This document shows, piece by piece, positions 1 to 6,796 of a stretch of 14,733 nucleotides of DNA. The notes under the pieces were generated by a model. That model was not told the origin of the DNA. It did no database searches and saw only the letters and a program-made list of their open reading frames with translations. Source of the DNA: an uncultured Lachnospiraceae bacterium (GTDB taxonomy: Bacteria > Bacillota > Clostridia > Lachnospirales > Lachnospiraceae); NCBI GenBank assembly GCA_910589265.1, contig CAJUTQ010000030.1:1-14733 (forward strand). Direction: 5' to 3'. Numbering within the stretch: the stretch's first letter is position 1; each line of letters begins with the position of its first letter. Made by a program: the position numbers and the translations under genes.

Positions 1-103
1 CTGTAGTTGATTTTTCTGTTACTGTTTTGGATTTTTTCTTATTTTGATTAAATTTCTTCTCTTTCTTTTTCTTTGCTTTTTGAAATGAAATTACATTTCC
101 CAT
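1..103 (-). CDS. Lysine-rich protein, N-terminal part (runs off window)
   Basis: A minus-strand gene starts with ATG at 103-101 and continues past base 1, so only about 34 codons are seen. The start is supported by GGGAGGAGG at 116-108 and by an extended -10 box further upstream. The protein begins MGNVISFQKAKKKKEKKF and is very rich in lysine, with Asn, Gln, Ser and Thr. No domain, signal peptide or membrane segment is visible. A basic N-terminus like this could belong to a nucleic-acid-binding or mobile-element protein, but that is a guess. It lies downstream of the 63-residue gene on the same strand, 140 bases away and with its own promoter. I do not recognise the product. Confidence 0.6.
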   Translation of the reverse strand, partial: MGNVISFQKAKKKKEKKFNQNKKKSKTVTEKSTT

Positions 104-147
104 ATATCCTCCTCCCTGTTTTTAGAATAATTTTGCTGCTTTTTTTG

Positions 148-156
148 ATTATAGCA
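148..156 (-). promoter_or_regulatory. Extended -10 promoter for the lysine-rich gene
   Basis: Read on the minus strand, TGC followed by TATAAT (156-148) is an extended -10 element. Transcription would start near 141 and leave a leader of about 38 bases before the ATG at 103. No convincing -35 box is seen, as is usual for extended -10 promoters. Confidence 0.5.
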
Positions 157-243
157 AAAATACTGTTGGATTAGATTTTGGGAAAATGACAGTAATTGGT
201 TTTTCTGCTCGGAAACACTTATGATATCTGTATTTACTGCATA

Positions 244-435
244 TCAGAACATATCCTGTATGTATCTCATTAAATCATCATATTGGGTGGCCTGCATTTC
301 TCCATCATCATATAATTGCTGGATGTGGTCTGACAGTTTTTCTATATCAGTTGTAACATCATCTCCATTCAGGATATCAATGATTGTCTGTTTCAGTCCA
401 TGGTATTCCTTACAATAAATATGTGAATCGTACAT
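244..435 (-). CDS. Small acidic protein, 63 residues, function unknown
   Basis: ATG at 435-433 is preceded on the minus strand by GAGAGGAGG (about 451-443), a strong ribosome site at normal spacing, and by a good promoter. The stop is TGA at 246-244. The product is short and acidic, with a central helical-looking stretch (TDIEKLSDHIQQLYDDGEM), and has no signal peptide, membrane segment or cysteine motif. It looks like a cytoplasmic helical protein of the kind common as accessory genes in Clostridia. A long frame on the opposite strand (221-418) lacks a ribosome site and is its shadow. I do not recognise the family. Confidence that it is a real gene is good; the function is unknown. Confidence 0.7.
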   Translation of the reverse strand: MYDSHIYCKEYHGLKQTIIDILNGDDVTTDIEKLSDHIQQLYDDGEMQATQYDDLMRYIQDMF

Positions 436-469
436 AAATTTTCCTCCTCTCTGTTTTCATTATTTTTAT

Positions 470-497
470 ATTATATCATATTGTTGAAAAAAGTAAA
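470..497 (-). promoter_or_regulatory. Promoter of the 63-residue protein gene
   Basis: On the minus strand TTTACT (497-492) and TATAAT (475-470) are separated by 16 bases. Transcription would start near 463, about 28 bases before the ATG at 435. The sequence is close to a vegetative sigma-A promoter. Confidence 0.65.
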
Positions 498-509
498 CAA
501 AATTAGCTA

Positions 510-1969
510 AATGAACCAGGTGACACCATCGACAGCATCATGAACAGTATTGAAGCAGAAAATGACCCTGATTATGAGAAAAACGAAATGAAAGTTATCT
601 CGCAGGTCGGAGCTTTATCATATGTATATGACTTTGATAAAGATAGTGATTATTATGTCACATATGCCAACACCATGATCAAGGACGAAGAATACAAGGT
701 ACAGGACTGGGCTTTTGCTTATAATGATTTTAGTGGAAGGTCTCTTGATGGCTGCATATATGATAATGAAACAGGCCTTTTGTATATCCCTAAAGCTTTA
801 TATAACCAATTAAATGAAGAAGAAGGCGGGGAAGGGCTTGCAATGATGAGCCTGCAGGTCCAGTTCATGCAAGTGTATTATGATAAAGATACAATGGAGG
901 GCTTAACTGAAACAGAAGTCCCAGACATGCAGTCGTATGTATGCACTATTGATGTCAATGAAGACGATTCTGCAATTGATGTCAACACTGACACACAGGA
1001 TATCTTCTCTCTTGAAACTACAACTACAGTAAGCACAGGGATGGACACTGAAAACCTGAATGTTGCAGTAAATGGCATGATTGTGCCAGAGGAAGTATAT
1101 GAATATGACCCTGGTACAGGCAGCCTTACAGTTGGAATGAGCCCTGCCTCTGTTGTTTCCGTGGAAGCATGGGAAGGGGAGAAGACTGTACAGGAGCAGT
1201 TAATAGACCTGACAGCTGGTGATGTGCAGGCACTGACATATAAGGGCATGAAGCCTTTAGAAACTGTAAAGTTAAACAGCAAGGCTGCTGTACAGAAGAT
1301 TACAAAAGATGACAGGATTATGAAGCTTTATGGTACTTTAACATATAAGAACTCAGCCACAAGTGCAACTGGCAAAGAACCTTATTACATTACTGCAGAC
1401 GGTCCTGGCGATTATATGGATGCAAACATAAGGCTTGCAAACTGGCTTACTGATAATGACAAGACATTAAGTTATGCTAATATCAAACCTGCACAAATTG
1501 GCCCTGGTTCAGATATGTACATCGATTCTAACCTTTCAAATTACAAGCTTGTCAACAAAGACCAGAAATGGATACACAATTACAGCAAGTTTTTAAAAAA
1601 GATTAAGATACAGTCTGCCTGTATGCATATTGAAAAGGCATACCTTGGCACATCTGGAGCATCCAGCAAGGCAAGGTTTAATGTGAGGATTGTCAAAGTA
1701 TGGAAAGGTGATGTTAAGAAAAAGACAGATGGTAAAAGGACTAAATACAGCCAGAACGGATATATAGTTTTTGGTTTATTATCACCAAAGATATGCAAGC
1801 AGACTACATGTAATTTGTTAAAGGTGAAGTTTGAAGCTTCATGGCAGACAACAGAAGGCCATGATGACCCTTTCAGGCTGTTTCTGTATAAAGCAGAAGA
1901 TGGTGCAGAGGATGGGGCAGAAGAGGATGGTGTTTCTGAATCAACATTCCCATATGCATCCCTTGTAAA
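510..1969 (+). pseudogene. Surface-protein-like fragment, broken at both ends
   Basis: A reading frame opens just after an in-frame TAG at about 505 and continues to TAA at 2031-2033, but the native part seems to stop near 1969. The first ATG (540) has no ribosome site, and codons before it (NEPGDTIDSI) already read like the same protein, so the true start was lost. The rest is acidic and rich in Asp, Glu, Thr, Val and Tyr, with no signal peptide, membrane segment or cell-wall anchor. This is typical of extracellular regions of Firmicute surface proteins. An acidic low-complexity tract (AEDGAEDGAEEDG) lies near codon 455. After about 1969 the sequence becomes an HxlR gene remnant in another frame, so the last ~20 residues (to 2033) are not native. 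It may derive from the same adhesin locus as the genes at 8885 and 10418. I do not recognise a named domain. Confidence 0.55.
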
Positions 1970-2116
1970 ATCGTTAGTAGAAAGCAATACAATGAAATTC
2001 CTCCAAAGGTGGAATATTCACTTACGCCTTTAGGACAAGCGATTAAGCCTGCACTTGCCGCATTGGGAGAATGGGGAGTTTGTGCGTATGAAGCAATAAA
2101 TTCTGATGGAGAATAG
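1970..2116 (+). pseudogene. HxlR-family regulator, C-terminal remnant
   Basis: From about 1970 the frame ending at TAG 2114-2116 reads IVSRKQYNEIPPKVEYSLTP, then LGQAIKPALAALGEWG and a short tail. The run 'Y-E-PPKVEYSLT-LG' followed by 'I-P-L--LGEWG' is the hallmark wing and C-terminal helix of HxlR-type winged-helix regulators, which are about 100-120 residues long and often respond to redox or aldehyde stress. Only about 48 codons remain. The N-terminal half, including the conserved cysteine and the recognition helix, is missing and is replaced upstream by the surface-protein fragment in a different frame. It has no start codon or ribosome site of its own, so it is a non-functional remnant. 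The family call is by eye but the motif is distinctive. Confidence 0.75.
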
Positions 2117-2185
2117 TTTTTGTTATTTTTGTTTTACGCAGTTGTAGAGGCAGGAATGAAAAAATTTTTCTTTAGTGATTATTTG

Positions 2186-2207
2186 TACATGGTGCTAGCA
2201 CCATGTA
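2186..2207. repeat. Perfect 22-bp palindrome
   Basis: The half-site TACATGGTGCT is followed immediately by its exact reverse complement, with no spacer. The symmetry stops at 2185/2208. It is not followed by a T-run, so it fits a dimeric repressor operator better than a terminator. The nearest following gene starts more than 500 bases away, so its original partner gene may be lost. Confidence 0.8.
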
Positions 2208-2288
2208 ATATAGGTCGATAAGGAGAAAATTGGTGATTGGTTAATTTGCACTTTAAATGGTTATAACTGTATGATATTTGAAAAATGG

Positions 2289-2342
2289 GTTGCCAAATTG
2301 TCGGAATTTGCTATAATAAATGCGTGGCAACATTTTGGCAAC
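2289..2342. repeat. GTTGCCAAA inverted repeat plus phased direct repeat
   Basis: GTTGCCAAA (2289-2297) is matched by its reverse complement TTTGGCAAC (2334-2342). A second copy of TGGCAAC lies at 2325-2331, exactly 11 bases before the one at 2336-2342. Copies one helical turn apart are typical of protein-binding arrays such as operators or recombinase arm sites. Confidence 0.6.
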
Positions 2343-2509
2343 AGAAAATCAGCAAGCCATAATAAATGATGTAATTGATGTAAAAATGGGCGTGTATTTG
2401 CATAAAACTTAAATAAATATAGTTAAGAACAACGAAGAACACCCCGAGTGAGAAGGGTGATATCTATAAAGCTTGTATTTAACGGATTTGTAGGGAATTC
2501 ATAGATATT

Positions 2510-2530
2510 TTTGGGTACGATTTGGGTACG
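2510..2530. repeat. Tandem TTTGGGTACG direct repeat, 11-base period
   Basis: TTTGGGTACG occurs at 2510-2519 and again at 2521-2530, one base apart, giving an 11-base period. The 8-bp inverted repeat ATATCTAT/ATAGATAT lies just to the left. The cluster may be a regulatory or recombination site at the edge of the radical SAM/ATPase unit. Confidence 0.6.
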
Positions 2531-2723
2531 GTTTTTATTTGTAGAATTATGGTGTATATTTACATATTAACTATGTTAAGATTATTTGATGAAAATATAT
2601 GAATAGCTTCATAGTGTTGTATTAGGCTTAAGAAACACGAAGAAAACGGCAAAGAATCTAGATAAAATAATATGAAATTCTGTTTATATAATTAGTTATA
2701 AAGGAAACAATTAGGGTGATAAA

Positions 2724-4046
2724 ATGAGAATACTATTACTTCAACCCTCCCAAAGTATAATTATCGGGAGGAAAAAGAAAAATGGTTCAATTATGCCGCC
2801 GTTAGGTCTTTTGAGTTTAGCAGCAGCTATTCGCAAAGAATGTGGGGATGTTCAGATTGATTTTTTTGACTATGAGGTTAAAAATAGTGAAGAAGAACCT
2901 GATTTTTCACAGTATGATATAGTAGGATTATCTGGCACTTCAGTACACATTCCACATGCGAATATATTGATTAAGAAAATTCGGTTAAAAAATGCCGATG
3001 CGTGTATTATTATTGGGGGACCACATGCAACATTTTCTTATATGTCTTTATTGAGAAACATTCCGGAGCTAGATGTCGTAATACTTGGAGAGGGAGAAAT
3101 TTCTCTTACATATTTAATAAAAAATTATAAGGATAGAAAGACCATTCCTGAATATGCTGGAATAGTAACAAGAAAGACAGAAATGGCAGAAATGAGTCCA
3201 ATTATTGAAAACTTAGATGAACTACCAGAATATGCATATGATTTAGTAGATATAAATAAATATCAACTATCAACGCATCGTAAGGCACTTAAACCACCAT
3301 TTATAAGTTATATGACTTCTAGAGGATGTCCTTTTAGTTGCCAGTATTGCCAGACCCCCAATATGTTTGGCAATAATATTCGTTATCGTTCGGCAAAGCT
3401 TGTTTATGAGGAATGCAGAAAACTTAAACAAGAAAAAAATTATAATAGTATAGTTTTTTGGGATGATACATTCACCTCAAGTAGAGAATATGCGATGGAA
3501 TTGTGTCTATATTTAGAAAAACTTAATGTTAAGTGGATGTGTAACACAAGAGTTGATCGTGTTGATAAAGAACTTCTATATATTATGAAGAATGCCGGAT
3601 GTGAAGTGATATTTTTTGGGGTGGAATCTTTTCATGAACCGACGCTCAAATGGTTAAAGCGTACAACAAATGAGCAAATAGTTTTCAAAGCTTTTGGATT
3701 ATGTAAAGAAGTTGGCATACAAACAGTTGCAGCGCTAATGATTGGTTCGCCATATGATACACTTGAGAGCATTGATCAAAATGTTAATAAACTTAAAGAA
3801 TTACAACCTGATAAAGTTTATATTAGCATATATAATGTAACGGTTGGAAGTAAAGAATTTAAAAGGGCTATTATGTCAGGAGAATTGGACGAAGATATAG
3901 ATTGGCTTAATCCAAAATGTTTTATTGGTCCACCGTATGGATTACCAACTGTAAATCCTAGGTTAAATCGTTTTCAATTACAAAAGGCTCAAAAAAGTGT
4001 TTATAAAGAATTTTATGGGAAAGGAAATGAGATTCAATATGAATAA
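2724..4046 (+). CDS. B12-binding-domain radical SAM protein
   Basis: The 440-residue protein has the two-part layout of class B radical SAM enzymes. Residues about 1-145 form a cobalamin-binding-type Rossmann domain: MRILLLQPS, PPLGLLSLAAAIR, YDIVGLSG, IIIGGPHATF and VVILGEGE. Residues about 190-400 form the radical SAM barrel with the [4Fe-4S] motif C202-PFS-C206-QY-C209 (RGCPFSCQYCQTP), then DDTF, NTRVDRVD and FFGVES. The family cleaves S-adenosylmethionine to a 5'-deoxyadenosyl radical and often methylates or rearranges unactivated carbons. The DxHxxG motif that gives the axial histidine to cobalamin is not seen, so real B12 binding is uncertain. The ATG follows AGGGTG at 2713-2718. The stop overlaps the start of the ATPase gene by 8 bases, implying coupled translation. 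The DNA is more AT-rich than the surface-protein genes, which suggests transfer. Substrate is unknown. Confidence 0.88.
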   Translation: MRILLLQPSQSIIIGRKKKNGSIMPPLGLLSLAAAIRKECGDVQIDFFDYEVKNSEEEPDFSQYDIVGLSGTSVHIPHANILIKKIRLKNADACIIIGGPHATFSYMSLLRNIPELDVVILGEGEISLTYLIKNYKDRKTIPEYAGIVTRKTEMAEMSPIIENLDELPEYAYDLVDINKYQLSTHRKALKPPFISYMTSRGCPFSCQYCQTPNMFGNNIRYRSAKLVYEECRKLKQEKNYNSIVFWDDTFTSSREYAMELCLYLEKLNVKWMCNTRVDRVDKELLYIMKNAGCEVIFFGVESFHEPTLKWLKRTTNEQIVFKAFGLCKEVGIQTVAALMIGSPYDTLESIDQNVNKLKELQPDKVYISIYNVTVGSKEFKRAIMSGELDEDIDWLNPKCFIGPPYGLPTVNPRLNRFQLQKAQKSVYKEFYGKGNEIQYE

Positions 4047-5484
4047 TAATCACGCTAATGCTATGCCGCCAGCAGATTTATTATCGAAGTGGGGATTTGA
4101 GGTAGATTTATTTAATGCAGATGAAGCACGAAAGGAAACGCGTCTTGACAGTGTAATGGAATACCCAGAGTGGTTTCTTGAAGTGTTAGGTAATACCAAA
4201 AGTCTGAATTTTATTATTATCACTGGTCCAAGAGGAGCGGGTAAATCATCAATACGTAGAAGCATATCGGATCATTGTAGCACAAGAGTGGGTAATGATA
4301 TATTAGGTGGTTCAATACTTTGCATTAATATTGATCATGATAGTCCTAGGTGGGTAGAAAATTTTTCTGCTAATTCTAAAAAGCCATCAGTTAGCTATTT
4401 TTGTGAGGAAATTGTAGATCAATTATTAGTAGCAATAATTACATATGCTGATATTGAGAATTTTAAGGACAAGTTAGATAAAAAAGAAGCGTTTTTTTTA
4501 GAAAGATATATATATAAATTGCAATCAACAAGACCCGATGATGTCAGTGTTATAGCTGACCGGCTGTTGAGTAAATACAAGAAAATTAGAAATAGTGCGA
4601 TGGTACAGGATTGGTTGGGAATAATTACTTCTTTATTTGGAAATCAAGTTTCTCTTGAAAATCGAACTGTTGAAACATCTGCAATAGAAGATTTACCAAT
4701 TATGATTCAAATTGTTAAAAAATGCGGTTTTGATGCAATTTATATTTTGGTCGATGAAATAGATGAATATGATTTAACGACTGGAAAGCCTGACTATGCT
4801 GCAGAAATGATAGTTCCTATTCTTAGTAGCATTAATTTGTTGGAAAAAGAGTCACTTGGACTAAAGTTTTTCTTATCAGCACCAGTGTATCAACGTTTAG
4901 ATAGTGTAAGCAAGAATATGCATATGGAAATTAGATATGACCGTACATTACAACCTGATGCATATGTTTTAGAATGGTCGGATGAAAGTATAGCCACAAT
5001 GTTAAAGAAACGTTTAATGTCATATAGTGTGTTTCAAATTAATTCGCTACAGTCATTCTGTGCCTCCGATTTAAAAAATATTGATCAATTAATTGTAAAA
5101 TATGCATATAGGAATCCTCGGCATATGATACAATTTTGTGATAGAATAGTTCGTTATACTGCTAGAGAAGCATATGCTAATGATTTTTGTATCACAAAAT
5201 CAATATTCGAAAAGGCTTTATTAGATTTTTGTAGATGGATATGTACTAATATTTATCCGAAAGAATATGTTGCTGCATTGTCTGAATATGGGAAAAATGA
5301 CGTAGATGACGAAAACTTTGCAGAAGCAAATGAAATAACCATTGAAAAGTCTCGAGAGATACTGGATGAAATGACAAGGCTTGGGGCTTTTAAAGCAAAA
5401 ACTATTCTCAGTGGTAAAAGAAATTATAAAGTATGCGATCCAAGATTGAATTTTATAATAGAAAAACATGTTGAAATTGATTAG
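4039..5484 (+). CDS. P-loop ATPase partner of the radical SAM protein
   Basis: I chose ATG 4039 (MNNNHANAMPPADLLSKWGF) because AAGGA at 4021-4025 lies upstream and this gives an 8-base overlap with the radical SAM stop; ATGs at 3997, 4015 and 4027 are in frame but worse placed. The 481-residue protein has Walker A GPRGAGKS (residues 63-70) and Walker B with an acidic pair, IYILVDEIDEYD (Asp239-Glu240). The lead-in 'FEVDLFNADEARKETRLDSV---PEWFLEVLG' then 'GPRGAGKSSIRRSI' resembles a widespread family of uncharacterised ~500-residue ATPases seen in many bacteria. The C-terminal part is helical, with a likely winged-helix-like end (EITIEKSREILDEMTRLGAF). No membrane segment is visible. It may be a signalling or STAND/KAP-like NTPase; defence is one possibility, not shown. 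No clear terminator follows. Confidence 0.85.
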   Translation: MNNNHANAMPPADLLSKWGFEVDLFNADEARKETRLDSVMEYPEWFLEVLGNTKSLNFIIITGPRGAGKSSIRRSISDHCSTRVGNDILGGSILCINIDHDSPRWVENFSANSKKPSVSYFCEEIVDQLLVAIITYADIENFKDKLDKKEAFFLERYIYKLQSTRPDDVSVIADRLLSKYKKIRNSAMVQDWLGIITSLFGNQVSLENRTVETSAIEDLPIMIQIVKKCGFDAIYILVDEIDEYDLTTGKPDYAAEMIVPILSSINLLEKESLGLKFFLSAPVYQRLDSVSKNMHMEIRYDRTLQPDAYVLEWSDESIATMLKKRLMSYSVFQINSLQSFCASDLKNIDQLIVKYAYRNPRHMIQFCDRIVRYTAREAYANDFCITKSIFEKALLDFCRWICTNIYPKEYVAALSEYGKNDVDDENFAEANEITIEKSREILDEMTRLGAFKAKTILSGKRNYKVCDPRLNFIIEKHVEID

Positions 5485-5677
5485 GTAGAAGTAAGTTATA
5501 ATGAGAACAATTTGTTTCAGTTAAAAGTCTGAAAAAGTTTAATTAACCATCTGTTAACTCATTGAACTTCAAGGTATTTTAAACAAATTTAGATACAATA
5601 ATTAGTTAAACGTGGTAAAAGTATTTTACTGGGAATTACTATTATAAATCCCTGCATATCTCAAATGCTGGATTTGC

Positions 5678-6102
5678 GGGACTATCCCAAAGTTTGTGTA
5701 AATCTCCAGACCGATGTAAGATAAAACTACACAGTCTGGAGGTATTATTATGGCAAGAAGAAAAGAAAGCCCACAAAAAGCAGCCATGCGGGAAATGATG
5801 CGGGGATATCTGAAAGAAAACGATATCAACATCAAAGACGGCACAGATGTCAATGCCGTCATGAGTGACATGATGTCCATCCTTTTGGAAGGCATACTGG
5901 ATGAGGAACTGGATGAAGAACTGGGCTACTCAAAGTATGACTACAGGAACAAGGATACGGATAACAGCAGGAACGGCCACTCCACAAAGACCATGCACAC
6001 CAGTTACGGGGATATGGAGATGGCTGTCCCCCGTGACCGCAACGGAGACTATGAGCCACAGCTCATTAAAAAGTACCAGAACACCGTCACACAGGACTTG
6101 GC
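5678..6102 (+). mobile_element. IS256-type element, left end only
   Basis: A likely terminal repeat starts near 5678 (GGGACTATCCCAAAG, then TTTGTGTAAA), followed by a transposase start at 5750. 'AGTTTGTGTAAA'-like ends are typical of IS256-family elements. The element breaks off at about 6102, where surface-protein sequence begins. The matching right end (reverse complement of the left repeat) is not found in the window, so the element is truncated and cannot move by itself. The right part was lost by deletion or recombination. Confidence 0.6.
5702..5743 (+). promoter_or_regulatory. Hairpin covering the transposase ribosome site
   Basis: CTCCAGAC (5704-5711) pairs with GTCTGGAG (5734-5741), and the stem extends by one G-U and one A-T pair (5703/5742, 5702/5743), with a 22-base loop. 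The right arm contains the ribosome site GGAGG (5738-5742) for ATG 5750. Folding would hide that site and limit transposase translation, a strategy known in several insertion sequences for transcripts reading in from outside. Confidence 0.6.
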
Positions 6103-6121
6103 AATGCAGTTTTTACAGTAA
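5750..6121 (+). pseudogene. IS256-family transposase, N-terminal fragment
   Basis: The frame begins MARRKESPQKAAMREMMRGY and contains LLEGILDEELDEELGYSKYD, RNGHSTKTMHTSYGDMEMAVPRDRNGDYEPQLIKK, patterns that define the N-terminal region of IS256/MULE-type transposases (normally about 400 residues, with a DDE catalytic core). Only about 117 transposase residues remain, ending near TQDLA; the DDE core is absent. The last few codons to TAA 6119-6121 come from the adjoining surface-protein fragment read in a different frame. The start is firm: GGAGG at 5738-5742, 7 bases before the ATG. Codons here are more GC-rich than in the ATPase gene just upstream, as expected for a separate mobile element. 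It is non-functional. Confidence 0.85.
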
Positions 6122-6348
6122 AATATTTCTCAGATGTTGAGTATGCTACTGTAAAGGAGATTGAAAACTCTGGTAAGAAGCCTAAATGTACATGGACTTT
6201 TGTTACTAAAGATTATGGGGATGCAGGCAGTGAAATATTTCAAGATAGAGGGAGAAAAGTTGATGATAAATATAATACAAGTGGCGGGGTTGAAGTTGCA
6301 GGTATAGAATTTAATCCTTTGGATAGGAATGTTCTGAGGGATGAATAA
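6103..6348 (+). pseudogene. VaFE-type surface protein, internal fragment 1
   Basis: The frame ending at TAA 6346-6348 reads NAVFTVKYFSDVEYATVKEI, then KKPKCTWTFVTKDYGDAGSE and VAGIEFNPLDRNVLRDE. It aligns by eye with the large surface protein at 10418 around its residues 588-680 (DAEFVVEFYLDTNYTSVKDA, AKWTFATKNYDSYLE, AAIDFGPIDRDEENR). It is therefore a piece of a paralogue, with start and the rest of the gene missing. It begins right where the IS256 transposase fragment ends, so the two were joined by deletion or recombination. The fragment has no ribosome site and no start codon in context. Confidence 0.75.
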
Positions 6349-6373
6349 AGCAAATAATGATATGATGAAAAAC

Positions 6374-6398
6374 AGAGGGTTATCCTCTTCTTTTTTTG
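6374..6398 (+). terminator. Short hairpin with T-run
   Basis: AGAGG (6374-6378) pairs with CCTCT (6384-6388) around a 5-base loop and is followed by TC and seven T (6389-6397). It resembles a weak intrinsic terminator, just after the fragment ending at 6348. Confidence 0.5.
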
Positions 6399-6421
6399 TC
6401 AAATTTTAATACAATAATTTT

Positions 6422-6580
6422 TTTAGAAAAATTGAAAATAATGAAGAGGATGTTTATCTTTCATGGACTTTTGCAAAAAATTATGAATTTTTTGATGCGA
6501 AAATAAGTTTGGGCAAAGTAAGTTTTCTTTTGGCAAATCCAACTATTTTTTTCACTTACTGTATTTCAATCTGTTTATAA
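6422..6580 (+). pseudogene. VaFE-type surface protein, internal fragment 2
   Basis: The frame ending at TAA 6578-6580 includes NEEDVYLSWTFAKNYEFFDA. The core 'WTF-KNY' matches the same place as fragment 1 (TWTFVTKDYGDAG) and the large protein (KWTFATKNYDSYL, from residue 615). Because both fragments carry the same segment they come from two different paralogues or from a duplication, not from one gene interrupted once. Only about 25 residues are recognisable and the rest of the frame (ISLGKVSFLLANPT onward) is not. It has no start or ribosome site. The short match makes this less certain than fragment 1. Confidence 0.5.
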
Positions 6581-6610
6581 AACCATTTTACTTTTGGCTA
6601 TTAATAATAA

Positions 6611-6663
6611 AAAAGGAGGAGAGTAAAATTAAGAACATTGGTAAAGAAAAGTATTATAATTAA
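6611..6663 (+). pseudogene. Decayed surface-protein gene start
   Basis: AAAAGGAGGA (6611-6620) is a strong ribosome site followed by ATTAAGAACATTGG, then AAAGAAAAG and an early TAA at 6661-6663. The layout closely follows the start of the gene at 8885 (AAAAAAGGAGGA, then ATGAAGAACATGATTAAAAC). ATG appears to have become ATT and the frame is closed after about 11 codons. It reads as a dead copy of that leader region. Confidence 0.4.
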
Positions 6664-6796
6664 TCCATTTGCCAGAGGTTTATCAAAAAGCTTAATGGGA
6701 AATGAAAAATTCCAGTATCAAATCCAGACAATATAGTGTATAATATTGATTAAGATTTGAAATATAATGACTTTGAGCTTTGAAAGGAGGGTTACT

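Larger units (their letters stand above)
2117..2723 (+). other. Intergenic region, 607 bases, with palindromes and repeats
   Basis: No credible gene is seen. It holds a perfect 22-bp palindrome (2186-2207), an inverted and direct repeat set (2289-2342), an 8-bp inverted repeat (ATATCTAT 2460-2467 and ATAGATAT 2501-2508), and a tandem 10-bp repeat (2510-2530). Base composition becomes very AT-rich towards 2724, as in the radical SAM/ATPase unit that follows. I find no clear -35/-10 pair for that unit; TAAAATAAT near 2663-2671 is a weak -10 candidate. Confidence 0.6.

Noticed and set aside
221..418. Plus-strand frame of 65 codons
   Set aside because: It is antisense to the 63-residue gene, which has a good promoter and ribosome site; the plus frame has neither.
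878..1282. Minus-strand frame of 134 codons
   Set aside because: Antisense to the surface-protein fragment, Ser/Val/Thr-rich as typical of shadows, with no ribosome site.
2215..2367. Open frame reading FEKWVAKLSEFAIINAWQHF before the cassette, possible recombinase tail
   Set aside because: Too short, without a start signal, and I could not match it to conserved integrase motifs.
2688..5608. ATAATTAGTTA direct repeat at 2688-2698 and 5598-5608 flanking the radical SAM/ATPase pair
   Set aside because: An 11-base, all but one A/T match in very AT-rich DNA is easily expected by chance; not enough for an attachment-site claim.
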